Below, in pieces: positions 1 to 9,169 of a DNA stretch of 45,263 nucleotides. Source of the stretch: an uncultured Ulvibacter sp. (GTDB lineage Bacteria; Bacteroidota; Bacteroidia; Flavobacteriales; Flavobacteriaceae); NCBI GenBank assembly GCA_938041335.1, contig CALIAF010000012.1, positions 1 through 45,263 on the forward strand, in the 5' to 3' direction. The notes beneath the pieces were generated by a model that was not told the origin of the DNA, did not search any database, and worked only from the letters and a program-made list of their open reading frames with translations. The number at the start of each line of letters is the position of its first letter. Positions within the stretch are counted from its first letter, which is position 1. A program made the translations under genes and the position numbers.

Positions 1-1695
1 ATTGATGAAGTTGACGACAAGCAATTACAAGAATTTGAAAAACTAGTAGCCGAAAATTTTGTTGACACTTTAGATGACGAAGTGGTAGAAGGAACTGTAA
101 TACATATTACAGATCGTGATGCTATTATTGACATCAATGCAAAATCTGAAGGCGTTATTTCTTTAAACGAATTTCGTTACAATCCTAACTTAGCGGTTGG
201 CGATAAAGTAGAAGTATTAATTGATGTTCGTGAAGATGCAACTGGACAATTAGTATTATCTCACAGAAAAGCAAGAGTAATTAAGGCATGGGATCGTGTA
301 AATAGCGCTCATGATACAGGTGAAATTGTAAACGGTTTTGTTAAGTGCAGAACAAAAGGAGGTATGATTGTAGATGTTTTTGGAATTGAAGCATTCTTAC
401 CAGGTTCTCAGATAGATGTTAAGCCTATACGTGATTACGATCAGTATGTAAACAAAACAATGGAATTCAAGGTTGTGAAAATAAACCATGAATTTAAAAA
501 CGTTGTTGTTTCTCATAAAGCACTTATTGAGGCTGATATTGAAGAACAGAAAAAAGAAATCATTGGTCAATTAGAAAAAGGACAAGTATTAGAAGGTGTT
601 GTAAAAAACATTACTTCTTATGGTGTCTTCGTAGATCTTGGTGGAGTAGATGGATTAGTACACATAACAGACCTTTCTTGGTCTCGTATTAACCACCCTA
701 ACGAGATTGTAGAATTAGATCAGAAATTAAACGTTGTAATCCTTGACTTTGATGAGGACAAAACACGTATCCAGCTTGGTCTTAAGCAGTTAAGTGCACA
801 CCCTTGGGAAGCACTTGGCGATGAGCTTAAGATAGGTGATAAAGTAGAAGGTAAAGTTGTTGTAATCGCAGATTACGGTGCATTTATCGAAGTAACAGAA
901 GGTGTGGAAGGATTGATCCACGTAAGCGAAATGTCTTGGTCTACTCATTTACGTAGTGCACAAGATTTTGTAAACGTTGGTGATAAAGTGAACGCACAAA
1001 TCTTAACGCTAGACAGAGAAGAGCGCAAGATGAGCCTTGGTATCAAGCAATTGACGCCAGACCCTTGGACGGATATTACTACTAAATACCCTGTAGGTTC
1101 ACTGCACAAAGGTATTGTACGTAACTTTACTAACTTTGGTGTTTTTGTAGAACTAGAAGAAGGAATTGATGGATTAATTTACATCTCTGACTTATCTTGG
1201 ACTAAGAAAATCAAGCATCCAAGTGAGTTTACTAACGTAGGTGATACGCTAGAAGTTAAAGTACTTGAGTTAGACGTTGAAGGACGTAAGTTAAGTTTAG
1301 GTCACAAACAAACTGAGGAGAACCCTTGGGATAAGTATGAGGCTGAATTTGCAGTAGGAACTAAGCATACAGCATCTATTGATGAGGTTGTAGACAAAGG
1401 AGCTGTAATTAACTTTAACGAAGACATCTCTGCATTTGTACCTAAGCGTCACCTTGAGAAAGAAGACGGAACAGATGTGAAGAAAGGGGAAGAAGCAGAA
1501 TTCCAAATTATTGAGTTCAACAAAGAATTCAAGAAAGTGGTAGCTTCTCATATGTCTATTCATAAAGAAGAAGAAGCGAAAATTGTAAAGCAAGCGGCTG
1601 TAAAGGCTAAAAAGCAAGCTGATGAGTCTAAACCTACATTAGGGGATGCAAACTCAGCATTACAAGCGCTTAAAGATAAAATGGACGGGAAGTAA
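1..1695 (+). CDS. rpsA: 30S ribosomal protein S1 (5' end outside window)
   Basis: Ribosomal protein S1 binds mRNA on the small subunit and helps load it. The reading frame is open from base 1 and has no start codon inside the window, so the N-terminus is missing; the GTG at 82 is internal. Six S1/OB-fold repeats can be followed. The last four begin near VLEGVVKNITSYG, VEGKVVVIADYG, HKGIVRNFTNFG and HTASIDEVVDKG, and repeats 3-5 each carry the signature GLxxxxxxSW. The last repeat is more divergent (SAFVPKRHLE), and the lysine-rich tail ends in a short helix. The gene stands alone and is closed by a strong hairpin terminator. In Bacteroidota, where Shine-Dalgarno pairing is little used, S1 is presumed important for initiation; that is general knowledge rather than something shown here. 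Confidence 0.97.
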   Translation: MDEVDDKQLQEFEKLVAENFVDTLDDEVVEGTVIHITDRDAIIDINAKSEGVISLNEFRYNPNLAVGDKVEVLIDVREDATGQLVLSHRKARVIKAWDRVNSAHDTGEIVNGFVKCRTKGGMIVDVFGIEAFLPGSQIDVKPIRDYDQYVNKTMEFKVVKINHEFKNVVVSHKALIEADIEEQKKEIIGQLEKGQVLEGVVKNITSYGVFVDLGGVDGLVHITDLSWSRINHPNEIVELDQKLNVVILDFDEDKTRIQLGLKQLSAHPWEALGDELKIGDKVEGKVVVIADYGAFIEVTEGVEGLIHVSEMSWSTHLRSAQDFVNVGDKVNAQILTLDREERKMSLGIKQLTPDPWTDITTKYPVGSLHKGIVRNFTNFGVFVELEEGIDGLIYISDLSWTKKIKHPSEFTNVGDTLEVKVLELDVEGRKLSLGHKQTEENPWDKYEAEFAVGTKHTASIDEVVDKGAVINFNEDISAFVPKRHLEKEDGTDVKKGEEAEFQIIEFNKEFKKVVASHMSIHKEEEAKIVKQAAVKAKKQADESKPTLGDANSALQALKDKMDGK

Positions 1696-1718
1696 GATTC
1701 TCTAAGTTTTTAATACTT

Positions 1719-1752
1719 AAAAGCCTTTCATTTATTTGAAAGGCTTTTTTTT
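1719..1752 (+). terminator. Rho-independent terminator of rpsA
   Basis: An AAAGCCTTTCA arm pairs with TGAAAGGCTTT across a short AT loop and is followed by a run of eight T's, 24 bases after the rpsA stop codon. Confidence 0.9.
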
Positions 1753-1765
1753 ATGAAAAATAGTG

Positions 1766-1773
1766 TAATTTTG
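1766..1773 (+). promoter_or_regulatory. Bacteroidota -7 box upstream of pyrR
   Basis: TAATTTTG matches the Bacteroidota -7 consensus TAnnTTTG exactly. No convincing -33 TTTG was seen at the usual distance. It lies downstream of the rpsA terminator and 28 bases before the ATG at 1801. An in-frame ATG at 1753 precedes this box, so the transcript should not include it; this supports the 1801 start for pyrR. Confidence 0.6.
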
Positions 1774-1800
1774 TATCCTGATTATAAATCAGAAACTTCT

Positions 1801-2340
1801 ATGAGCCAAAAAGTGTTACTCAACGCAACAGAAGTGCAAATAGCACTTCATCGACTGGCTTGTCAATTAATTGAAAATCACGATACATTTAGTAATACCG
1901 TTCTTGTAGGCATACAGCCACGAGGCATTTTTCTTGCCGAACGTTTAAAAACGATGCTCCAAGAAGAATATGAAATTAAAAATATCCAGTTAGGGTACTT
2001 AGACATCACTTTCTATCGTGATGACTTTAGAAGGTCAGAAAAACCTCTTGAAGCAAATAAGACACAACTCAATTTTGTAGTAGAAGATAAGAAAGTCGTT
2101 TTTATTGATGATGTGTTATACACAGGAAGAAGTATTAGAAGCGCATTAACAGCAATACAAGATTTTGGGCGCCCACTAGAAGTAGAGTTGCTTACATTGA
2201 TAGATAGACGCTTTAGTAGGCATTTGCCTATACAACCAGATTATAGGGGAAGACAAGTAGATGCCATAGGCGACGAGAAAGTAAAAGTATGCTGGAAAGA
2301 GAATGATGGAGAAGACGCAGTATATCTAATGAATAGTTAA
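1801..2340 (+). CDS. pyrR: PyrR-like uracil phosphoribosyltransferase / pyrimidine regulator
   Basis: A type I phosphoribosyltransferase of the PyrR family, 179 residues from the ATG at 1801, the normal family length. The PRPP-binding loop reads VVFIDDVLYTGRS, and the N-terminal half has the PyrR-like GIQPRGIFLAERL segment. In Bacillus PyrR binds pyr mRNA to attenuate transcription and has weak UPRTase activity. Here it directly precedes pyrB (51-base gap), which supports a role in pyrimidine synthesis. I see no obvious PyrR-binding anti-antiterminator in the short leader or the pyrR-pyrB gap, so RNA-based regulation in this organism is not shown. The upstream ATG at 1753 was rejected because the promoter box lies inside that extension. 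Confidence 0.9.
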   Translation: MSQKVLLNATEVQIALHRLACQLIENHDTFSNTVLVGIQPRGIFLAERLKTMLQEEYEIKNIQLGYLDITFYRDDFRRSEKPLEANKTQLNFVVEDKKVVFIDDVLYTGRSIRSALTAIQDFGRPLEVELLTLIDRRFSRHLPIQPDYRGRQVDAIGDEKVKVCWKENDGEDAVYLMNS

Positions 2341-2391
2341 ATTATCAGCGTAAATAGCAATACGAGTATTAAATACTATTGAAAGAATAAG

Positions 2392-3333
2392 ATGGAATTA
2401 AGTGTAGACCATTTATTAGGGATTAAATATATCACTGAAGATGATATCCAACTCATTTTTGAGACGGCAGACCATTTTAAAGAGGTAATCAATAGACCTA
2501 TTAAAAAAGTGCCTTCGCTTAGAGATATTACTATTGCCAACTTATTTTTTGAAAACAGCACCCGAACCAGACTCTCTTTTGAGCTAGCAGAAAAAAGACT
2601 TTCTGCAGATGTTATTAATTTTTCTGCAGCTTCTTCATCTGTTAAGAAAGGAGAGACCCTTATAGATACTGTAAACAATATTCTATCTATGAAAGTGGAT
2701 ATGGTTGTGATGCGTCATCCTAACCCAGGAGCAGGAGTTTTTCTTTCTAGACATGTAGATGCAAAAATTATTAATGCAGGTGATGGGGCACACGAGCACC
2801 CTACACAAGCCTTATTGGATACCTATTCTATAAGAGAGCGATTAGGGGATGTAGCTGGGAAAAAAGTGGTAATCGTTGGTGATATTCTGCACTCTAGAGT
2901 AGCGCTTAGTAATATCTTCGCCTTAAAAAAATTAGGAGCCGAAGTGAAGGTATGTGGCCCAAAGACCTTAATGCCAAAGCACATAGAATCATTAGGTGTA
3001 AAATATGAGCCCTCCTTAATAAAAGCACTTAATTGGTGTGATGTAGCAAATATGCTCCGTGTTCAAAATGAACGTATGGATGTGAGTTATTTTCCGTCTA
3101 CACGAGAATACACACAACAGTATGGAGTGAATAAGAACGTGCTAAACAATCTAGATAAAGAGATTGTATTAATGCACCCAGGCCCAATTAATAGAGGAGT
3201 AGAGATTACTAGTGACGTAGCAGACAGTAAGCAAGCCATAATTCTAGATCAAGTTCAAAATGGGGTTGCAGTGCGTATGGCCGTCATCTATTTGCTAGCA
3301 GCAAAAATAAATAGAGGCGTGGCAATTCATTAA
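2392..3333 (+). CDS. pyrB: Aspartate carbamoyltransferase catalytic subunit
   Basis: Catalyses carbamoyl phosphate plus L-aspartate to N-carbamoyl-L-aspartate, the committed step of de novo pyrimidine synthesis. At 313 residues it has the normal catalytic-chain length. The carbamoyl-phosphate loop STRTR lies at residues 56-60, the HPTQALLD motif follows near 130, and the MHPGPINRG segment typical of the family is near the C-terminus. No regulatory chain gene (pyrI) lies nearby, so a PyrI-free trimer is likely but not proven. It follows pyrR on the same strand and is followed after 10 bases by a small STAS-like gene, suggesting one transcript. Confidence 0.96.
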   Translation: MELSVDHLLGIKYITEDDIQLIFETADHFKEVINRPIKKVPSLRDITIANLFFENSTRTRLSFELAEKRLSADVINFSAASSSVKKGETLIDTVNNILSMKVDMVVMRHPNPGAGVFLSRHVDAKIINAGDGAHEHPTQALLDTYSIRERLGDVAGKKVVIVGDILHSRVALSNIFALKKLGAEVKVCGPKTLMPKHIESLGVKYEPSLIKALNWCDVANMLRVQNERMDVSYFPSTREYTQQYGVNKNVLNNLDKEIVLMHPGPINRGVEITSDVADSKQAIILDQVQNGVAVRMAVIYLLAAKINRGVAIH

Positions 3334-3343
3334 AAGAAAGATT

Positions 3344-3679
3344 ATGAAGATTGAAAATAAAGAAAATTACGTCATCTTAGCTGATGAATATAATGACATC
3401 AACGATTTTGTGTCTTTTTTAGAATACCAAATTCCGGCAAAATATAAAGGACAAAATGTAGTGCTTAATCTTTTAGATTATGATGCGCTTACATTGGAGC
3501 AACTCGTTCTGTTTATGAAAGTGAATACAAAACATCGTGCTACAAAGCAATCTTTTGTAATCGTAACAAACACTGTTGATCCAGATGAAATTCCAGACGA
3601 GTTAATAGTAGTGCCTACCTTGCAAGAGGCCGAAGATATAATTGAGATGGAAGAGATTGAGCGGGATCTAGGCTTCTAG
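3344..3679 (+). CDS. Small STAS-like acidic protein (function unknown)
   Basis: An uncharacterised 111-residue acidic protein starting ten bases after pyrB. The pattern of an N-terminal beta strand, a helix (VSFLEYQI), a hydrophobic strand (NVVLNLLDY), a helix and another strand (FVIVTN) resembles the STAS/SpoIIAA fold. It ends in a very acidic helix (EAEDIIEMEEIERDL). From memory, flavobacterial homologues sit next to RNase Z and are sometimes labelled 'ribonuclease Z', but there is no metal-binding HxHxDH motif here, so that label would be wrong. It is probably co-transcribed with pyrR-pyrB, and its context suggests a connection with the following rnz gene. No function is assigned. Confidence 0.85.
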   Translation: MKIENKENYVILADEYNDINDFVSFLEYQIPAKYKGQNVVLNLLDYDALTLEQLVLFMKVNTKHRATKQSFVIVTNTVDPDEIPDELIVVPTLQEAEDIIEMEEIERDLGF

Positions 3680-3862
3680 CTTCGATACAATTTTCTTTTT
3701 TCCTTCGGAAAAGTGAAAACCACTCAGCTCCCTTTAATTGTTAGATTTTATTGAAATGAAAGGCTTAGATTAGCTAAAATAATTCGTATTAATAGTATCT
3801 TCTTATTTCAAATCTATACAGACTACTCTTAATACTTTGTACTAAATACTTAATACTAATCA

Positions 3863-4768
3863 ATGAAACTCACCATCCTAGGCTGTCATTCTGCTACTCC
3901 CAGATGGGATGCACATCCTACTTCTCAAATACTGGAAGTAAAGGGGCATTTGTTTTTAATAGATTGTGGAGAGGGTACCCAGGTGCAACTGCGACGTTAT
4001 AAAATTAAGTTTGCAAGAATCAAGCACATTTTTATTTCGCATTTACACGGAGATCATTTTTTTGGTTTGGTGGGCTTGGTCTCTACATTTAGATTATTGG
4101 GTAGAGAGGCAGATTTGCACATTTATGGGCCTAAAGGAATTAAAGAAGCGATTACCTTGCAGTTAAAATTGGGTAAATCTTGGACTAACTATGGGCTGTA
4201 TTTCCACGAATTAGAGAACACCGAGTCTGAAGTGATTTTTGAAGATGATTCTGTACTCGTAAAGACAGTTCCCTTAGTGCATAGAGTGTACACCAATGGC
4301 TTTTTAATTTCTGAAAAAGTCACAGAACGACCTTTAGATATAAATGCTTGTAGAAGACATAAAATAGATAAAAGCTATTTTAACAAAATTAAGCAAGGTG
4401 GAGACGTCAAAGCAGAAGATGGTTCTGTAATAAAAAACGAACTTTTAACCCTAGCCCCAGATCTGCCAAAATCGTACGCTTTTTGTAGTGATACCGTTTA
4501 TCATCCTGCCGTTGTGCCCATTATTAAGGGAGCTACCATGTTGTATCACGAAGCAACCTTCTTAGAGTCGCATAAGGACTTGGCTATTAAAACAAAACAT
4601 AGCACTGCAAAAGAAGCGGCGACTATTGCAAAGGATGCAGCAGTGGGTGGGCTCATAGTTGGACATTATTCTGGTAGATATGGCGACCACGAACTCTTTA
4701 AAACAGAAGCTCAAGAAATTTTTAAAAACGTGATTGTGGGCAGAGACGGCCTCGAAGTTTCTTTTTAA
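3863..4768 (+). CDS. rnz: Ribonuclease Z
   Basis: A metallo-beta-lactamase-fold endonuclease that trims the 3' end of tRNA precursors. At 301 residues it is the short bacterial/RNase Z-S form. The zinc motif SHLHGDH gives H60, H62, D64 and H65. Further expected ligands are the histidine in PLVHRVYTNG, the aspartate in FCSDTVYHP, and the histidine in VGHYSGRYGD near the C-terminus. RNase Z matters where tRNA genes lack an encoded CCA; the four tRNA genes at the end of this window indeed lack CCA. The 183-base gap before it holds no gene; it ends in a repeated AATACT-like AT-rich stretch. Confidence 0.96.
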   Translation: MKLTILGCHSATPRWDAHPTSQILEVKGHLFLIDCGEGTQVQLRRYKIKFARIKHIFISHLHGDHFFGLVGLVSTFRLLGREADLHIYGPKGIKEAITLQLKLGKSWTNYGLYFHELENTESEVIFEDDSVLVKTVPLVHRVYTNGFLISEKVTERPLDINACRRHKIDKSYFNKIKQGGDVKAEDGSVIKNELLTLAPDLPKSYAFCSDTVYHPAVVPIIKGATMLYHEATFLESHKDLAIKTKHSTAKEAATIAKDAAVGGLIVGHYSGRYGDHELFKTEAQEIFKNVIVGRDGLEVSF

Positions 4769-4925
4769 ATGCAACAGCATTCATTATTCAACATTATTCG
4801 GAAATTCTAAAAAAAGTGGAATAGGTGTCTTTTTCATTTACTGCAATAACTTTCTTCTCAACACTATTGGATTAACATTTAATCCAAATTTAATTTAGAC
4901 CATTCTTTGTTGCGCTGCATTCTTT

Positions 4926-4933
4926 GTAACTTT
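4926..4933 (+). promoter_or_regulatory. Probable -7 box for pdxH
   Basis: TAACTTTA matches TAnnTTTG at all but the last base. A TTTG at 4906-4909 could be the -33 element with a slightly short 16-base spacer. The box lies 15 bases before the pdxH start, giving a very short leader. Confidence 0.5.
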
Positions 4934-4948
4934 ACATAAACTAGTTTA

Positions 4949-5593
4949 ATGACAAAAGACCTGCACGCATACCGAAAATCTTACGAAAAAGGCGAACTCA
5001 ATGATGCCTTAGTCGCAGAGAATCCTTTTACTCAATTTAGTCAATGGTTTTCTGTCGCAGATGACAGTGAGCTTATAGATGAGGCAAACGCAATGACCTT
5101 AAGTACTGCAGATGCTTCTGGTATGCCTAATGCTAGAATAGTGCTTTTAAAAGAGTTTAGTAAAGATGGCTTTGTTTTTTACAGCAATTACGGTAGTGAT
5201 AAAGGACAGGCTATTGCTGCTAACAATCAAGTGTGTACCTCTTTTTTTTGGATAGGCCTTGAGCGCCAAGTTATTATAAAGGGTAATGCGATTAAAGTTT
5301 CAGAAGAAAAATCTATTGCCTATTTTGCATCACGTCCTCGTGCTAGCCAATTGGGTGCGCTAGTAAGTAATCAAAGTGCAAAAATAGCATCGAGAGCTGT
5401 CCTTGAAGAAAAATTAGCGGCATTAGAAAAGAAATATGAAGGTAAAGACATCCCAAAACCAGAAAACTGGGGAGGCTATTTAATACAGCCTGTTGCGTTT
5501 GAGTTTTGGCAAGGAAGACGAAGCAGATTACACGATAGAATACAATATACGCTTCACGAGAGGGAATGGATAAAATCTAGATTACAACCTTAA
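4949..5593 (+). CDS. pdxH: Pyridoxine/pyridoxamine 5'-phosphate oxidase
   Basis: An FMN enzyme that oxidises PNP/PMP to pyridoxal 5'-phosphate, the last step of vitamin B6 synthesis and salvage. The protein has 214 residues, the usual length. Signatures include NARIVLLKEF and FYSNYGSDKG in the FMN-binding core, and the C-terminal dimerisation/substrate motif FWQGRRSRLHDR. The end of the protein (EREWIKSRLQP) is the conserved WxxxRLxP tail. It is the first gene of a likely transcript that continues into the SixA-like phosphatase 33 bases downstream; a functional connection to the polyphosphate genes is not evident. Confidence 0.96.
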   Translation: MTKDLHAYRKSYEKGELNDALVAENPFTQFSQWFSVADDSELIDEANAMTLSTADASGMPNARIVLLKEFSKDGFVFYSNYGSDKGQAIAANNQVCTSFFWIGLERQVIIKGNAIKVSEEKSIAYFASRPRASQLGALVSNQSAKIASRAVLEEKLAALEKKYEGKDIPKPENWGGYLIQPVAFEFWQGRRSRLHDRIQYTLHEREWIKSRLQP

Positions 5594-5626
5594 CAGGATG
5601 GATGAATTAAAATTTCAATAGGAAAA

Positions 5627-6112
5627 ATGAAAAAACTATATATGTGTCGCCACGCAAAATCGTCGTGGAAACATGAGGTAACAGATCATCAAAGACCTTT
5701 AAAAGGACGCGGCAAAAGAGATGGCGTTTTAATGTCTAAACACTTGGCAGAAAATAGTGAAGCTCCAGAATTAATAGTGACCAGCGAGGCTGTGAGAGCA
5801 TTTTCTACAGCATTATATTTTAAAGAAGCTTGGAAAATTTCTGATAAAGATTTTATAAAAAATAATAGTCTTTACGATTTTAGTGGTCAGCAAGTGATGC
5901 AGGTGATTAAAGAGTTAGATGATAACAAAAACTGCATCATGATTGTAGGGCATAACCACGCATTTACATCTATAGCAAATATGCTAGGAAATGAATATAT
6001 GGATAATTTGCCCACCTGTGGTTTTGTAGCCATTGAATTTAATGTTGACAAATGGCAAGATATTAATAGTGGTAAAACGGTACAACGCGTTTTTCCAAGA
6101 GATTTAAAATAA
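5627..6112 (+). CDS. SixA-like histidine phosphatase
   Basis: A 161-residue member of the histidine phosphatase (phosphoglycerate mutase-like) superfamily, short SixA branch. The catalytic motif is CRHAKSSW (phosphoacceptor H8), with the second conserved histidine in IVGHNHAFT. SixA in E. coli dephosphorylates phosphohistidine on proteins. Here the gene sits directly before ppk1 (15-base gap) and ppx, two enzymes of polyphosphate metabolism, and PPK1 works through a phosphohistidine. An AGGA lies 4-7 bases before the ATG. The association is visible; that this phosphatase acts on PPK1 or on polyphosphate-related phosphohistidines is only inference. Confidence 0.88.
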   Translation: MKKLYMCRHAKSSWKHEVTDHQRPLKGRGKRDGVLMSKHLAENSEAPELIVTSEAVRAFSTALYFKEAWKISDKDFIKNNSLYDFSGQQVMQVIKELDDNKNCIMIVGHNHAFTSIANMLGNEYMDNLPTCGFVAIEFNVDKWQDINSGKTVQRVFPRDLK

Positions 6113-6127
6113 CGTATTCGCTTATTT

Positions 6128-8221
6128 ATGACAGCAAAAAAAGGAATAGTAACTACAGATAATGTGTACACCAATAGAGAATTAAGTTGGCTTCAGTTTA
6201 ATGCTCGTGTATTGCAAGAGGCTGAAGATAAAACAACGCCATTAATTGAGCGATTAAGGTTTTTAGGAATTTTCTCTAATAACCTAGATGAGTTTTTTAA
6301 GGTACGCTACGCCACCATTAAACGTATTGCAGAAGCCGGTAAAGGAGGTAGAAGTTATTTAGGTGGTTTTAGTGCAAAAGAACTACTAGTAAAAATTACC
6401 GAAACTGTTATTGAGCAACAGAAAACGAGTTTGAGAATTCTTAGCGCCATTAAAACAGAGCTTCAAAAAGAGAATATATTTATTATTACAGAAAAAGAAG
6501 TCACCAGAGAACAAAGCGTTTTTATAACAGAATACTTTACAAGTAAGGTAAGCCCAGCTTTAATGACGATAATGATAGGTGAGCTAGAAAAATTTCCTGC
6601 ATTAAAAGATAGCGCGGCGTATCTCGCCATCAAAATGGTAATGTCTAAGGATGATGATACTTTTGAGACAAAAAATAATTATGCACTTATAGAAATCCCA
6701 AGGTCGATAGATCGTTTTGTAGTTTTACCCAAAGATGGAGAAAAACAATATATTATTATTCTTGATGATTTAATTCGTTACAGTTTGCACAATATATTTA
6801 GCATTTTTAAATATGATAAAATTTCGGCACACATGATTAAGATTACTCGTGATGCTGAGCTTGATATAGACAGTGACTTAAGTAGGAGTTTTATTGATAA
6901 AATATCTAAAAGTGTAAAAAACAGAAGTGCCGGTGACCCTGTACGCTTTGTGTATGATAAGAGTATAGACAAAGTGACACTTGACTATTTAATGAATAAG
7001 ATGGGTGTAGATAATACAGATAGTGTGATTCCAGGAGGTCGTTATCATAACCGTCGAGATTATATGAAGTTTCCAAGTTTAGGACGTAAAGATTTACAAT
7101 ATGATAAAATTGTACCACTACCTATAAAAGGACTTAATTTACAGAGCAGTCTTTTTGCAGCGATTGCAGAGAAAGATTACCTAATGTACGCACCGTATCA
7201 AACCTATTCGTACGTTGTAAAATTATTACGTGAAGCGGCTTTAGACCCAAATGTTAGGACCATTAAAATTACTATTTATCGTCTTGCCGAAATATCACAC
7301 ATTGCAAGTTCGTTAATAAATGCTGCAAAAAACGGCAAAGAAGTTACCGTGCAAATAGAATTGCAAGCCCGTTTTGACGAAGCGGCAAACATAAAATATG
7401 CAGAACAGATGCAGAGTGAAGGTGTGCATCTTATTTTTGGGGTGTCAGGTTTAAAAGTACACTGCAAGGCTTGTGTAATAGAACGATTGGATGCAAATGA
7501 TAAACTCAAACGATTTTCATTTATTAGTACTGGTAATTTTAACGAGTCTACTGCAAAAGTATATACAGATTACACCTTGTTTACGGCAAATCAAAAAATA
7601 GGCAAAGAGATTAATAGTGTCTTTGACTTTTTTGAAGTGAATTATAAAATTAAAAAATACAGTCACTTAATAGTATCACCTCATTATACCCGTAATGCCA
7701 TTTATCATCTCATTGATCAGGAAATAATGCATAATATTAACGGTCTTAAAAGTGGTATAAAATTAAAACTAAACAGTTTGTCTGATTATAAAATGATTGA
7801 TAAGCTTTATGCGGCCAGTAGAGCAGGAGTAAAGATTAAACTCATTGTAAGAGGCATCTGTTGTTTAATCCCAGGAGTTAAAGGGATGAGTGAGAATATA
7901 GAAGTGATCAGTATTGTAGATAAGTTTTTAGAACATCCACGATTATTTATTTTTGAGAATAAAGGAGATCAAAAGATATACATCTCTTCGGCAGATTTTA
8001 TGGGTCGAAATTTAGATAGTAGAGTAGAAATTTCTTGTCCTATCTATGATGAAGAAATTAAGAAAGAAGTGTATGACACGTTTGAAATTTGTTGGAGTGA
8101 TAACGTAAAAGCTCGAAAAATAACGGCAAAAAGCTCTAATTCATACCGCACTAACGATAACGAAAAGGTGCGGTCTCAATTTAGGTTATACGAGTATTAT
8201 AAAGAAAAATTAAACACATAG
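6128..8221 (+). CDS. ppk1: Polyphosphate kinase 1
   Basis: Makes inorganic polyphosphate from ATP reversibly. The 697-residue protein has the full PPK1 layout: the N-terminal helical domain starting NRELSWLQFNARVLQEA, the middle domain with RYHNRRDYMKFP, and two phospholipase-D-like C-terminal domains. The phosphorylated histidine is expected at H445 in GLKVHCKACVIER, the position of H435 in E. coli PPK; the STGNFNESTAKVYTD segment follows. ppx starts two bases after its stop codon, so synthesis and breakdown enzymes are almost certainly on one transcript, preceded by the SixA-like phosphatase. Confidence 0.97.
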   Translation: MTAKKGIVTTDNVYTNRELSWLQFNARVLQEAEDKTTPLIERLRFLGIFSNNLDEFFKVRYATIKRIAEAGKGGRSYLGGFSAKELLVKITETVIEQQKTSLRILSAIKTELQKENIFIITEKEVTREQSVFITEYFTSKVSPALMTIMIGELEKFPALKDSAAYLAIKMVMSKDDDTFETKNNYALIEIPRSIDRFVVLPKDGEKQYIIILDDLIRYSLHNIFSIFKYDKISAHMIKITRDAELDIDSDLSRSFIDKISKSVKNRSAGDPVRFVYDKSIDKVTLDYLMNKMGVDNTDSVIPGGRYHNRRDYMKFPSLGRKDLQYDKIVPLPIKGLNLQSSLFAAIAEKDYLMYAPYQTYSYVVKLLREAALDPNVRTIKITIYRLAEISHIASSLINAAKNGKEVTVQIELQARFDEAANIKYAEQMQSEGVHLIFGVSGLKVHCKACVIERLDANDKLKRFSFISTGNFNESTAKVYTDYTLFTANQKIGKEINSVFDFFEVNYKIKKYSHLIVSPHYTRNAIYHLIDQEIMHNINGLKSGIKLKLNSLSDYKMIDKLYAASRAGVKIKLIVRGICCLIPGVKGMSENIEVISIVDKFLEHPRLFIFENKGDQKIYISSADFMGRNLDSRVEISCPIYDEEIKKEVYDTFEICWSDNVKARKITAKSSNSYRTNDNEKVRSQFRLYEYYKEKLNT

Positions 8222-8222
8222 T

Positions 8223-9131
8223 TTGTTGAAAATTGAAAAATATGGAGCCATCGATATTGGTTCTAACGCCATTAGACTTTTAATTGCTACGGTAATTGAA
8301 AAAGAAGGGACTGCGCCACAATTTAAAAAAACATCACTGGTACGACTCCCTATTAGGTTAGGGGCAGATGTGTTTCTAGAAGGTAGAATAAGCGACTTAA
8401 ATTATAGTAGGATGGAAGATGCTATGAAGGCTTTTTCGCTTATTATGAAATCTCACAAAGTGATAGACTATCGTGCTTGCGCTACTTCTGCAATGCGCGA
8501 AGCCAAGAATGGGAGTGAAGTAGCTCAAAAATTGTTAGAAGCAACAGGGATTAAGATTCAAATTATTGATGGTAATGATGAAGCAGCGATTATTGCTTCT
8601 ACAGATTTAAAGGATTTAATATCAGAGAATAGAACGTTTTTATATGTAGATGTGGGTGGTGGTAGTACAGAATTTACTGTTTTTTCAAAAGGAAAAAGTA
8701 TGGCATCAAAGTCCTTTCAGCTAGGGACTGTTCGTATCATTAATGATATGATTAGAGATACTATATGGGATGAGGTTAAAACATGGATTACAACTCATAC
8801 AAATGAATATTCTAAAATAGATGTAATAGGTAGCGGCGGAAATATTAACTCGATTTACCGCTTTAGTGAAAAGAAAATTGGACAACCATTGAGCTATTTC
8901 TTCTTAGCCCACTTTTATGATGAAATAAGAGACTACACCTATCACGAACGTATTTTTGAGCTAAAAATGAATCCAGATCGAGCAGATGTGATTGTACCCG
9001 CTACAAGAATTTACCTTTCTGCCATGAAATGGTCTAAAGCCAAAAATATATATGTACCAAAGATTGGCTTAGCAGATGGAATTATTAAGAGCCTTTATAA
9101 TGATCGATCTGCATCCGGAGAGCTCCAGTAA
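8223..9131 (+). CDS. ppx: Exopolyphosphatase / GppA-type phosphatase (short form, TTG start)
   Basis: A Ppx/GppA-family phosphatase of the actin-like ATPase superfamily, releasing phosphate from polyphosphate or the 5' phosphate of pppGpp. It has the phosphate-1 loop AIDIGSNAIRLLI, the phosphate-2 loop DVGGGSTEF, and the adenosine-type GSGGNINS. At about 300 residues it contains only the N-terminal two-lobed unit and lacks the C-terminal HD-like part of the roughly 510-residue E. coli enzyme, as is common in Bacteroidota. There is no in-frame ATG near the start; TTG at 8223 or the adjacent TTG at 8226 must initiate, right behind the ppk1 stop, which fits translational coupling. Confidence 0.93.
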   Translation: MLKIEKYGAIDIGSNAIRLLIATVIEKEGTAPQFKKTSLVRLPIRLGADVFLEGRISDLNYSRMEDAMKAFSLIMKSHKVIDYRACATSAMREAKNGSEVAQKLLEATGIKIQIIDGNDEAAIIASTDLKDLISENRTFLYVDVGGGSTEFTVFSKGKSMASKSFQLGTVRIINDMIRDTIWDEVKTWITTHTNEYSKIDVIGSGGNINSIYRFSEKKIGQPLSYFFLAHFYDEIRDYTYHERIFELKMNPDRADVIVPATRIYLSAMKWSKAKNIYVPKIGLADGIIKSLYNDRSASGELQ

Positions 9132-9169
9132 GATGGGAGTACTCTTAGTATAAAAACAGACTCAAGCCG

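Noticed and set aside
1753-1800. Earlier ATG of pyrR at 1753
   Set aside because: It lies before the promoter -7 box (1766-1773) and inside the rpsA terminator tail, and the extra residues do not match the family.
2341-2391. PyrR-binding attenuator between pyrR and pyrB
   Set aside because: The 51-base gap has no stem-loop pair of the antiterminator/terminator type.
3833-3839. TACTTTG as promoter for rnz
   Set aside because: One base too short for TAnnTTTG; left uncalled.
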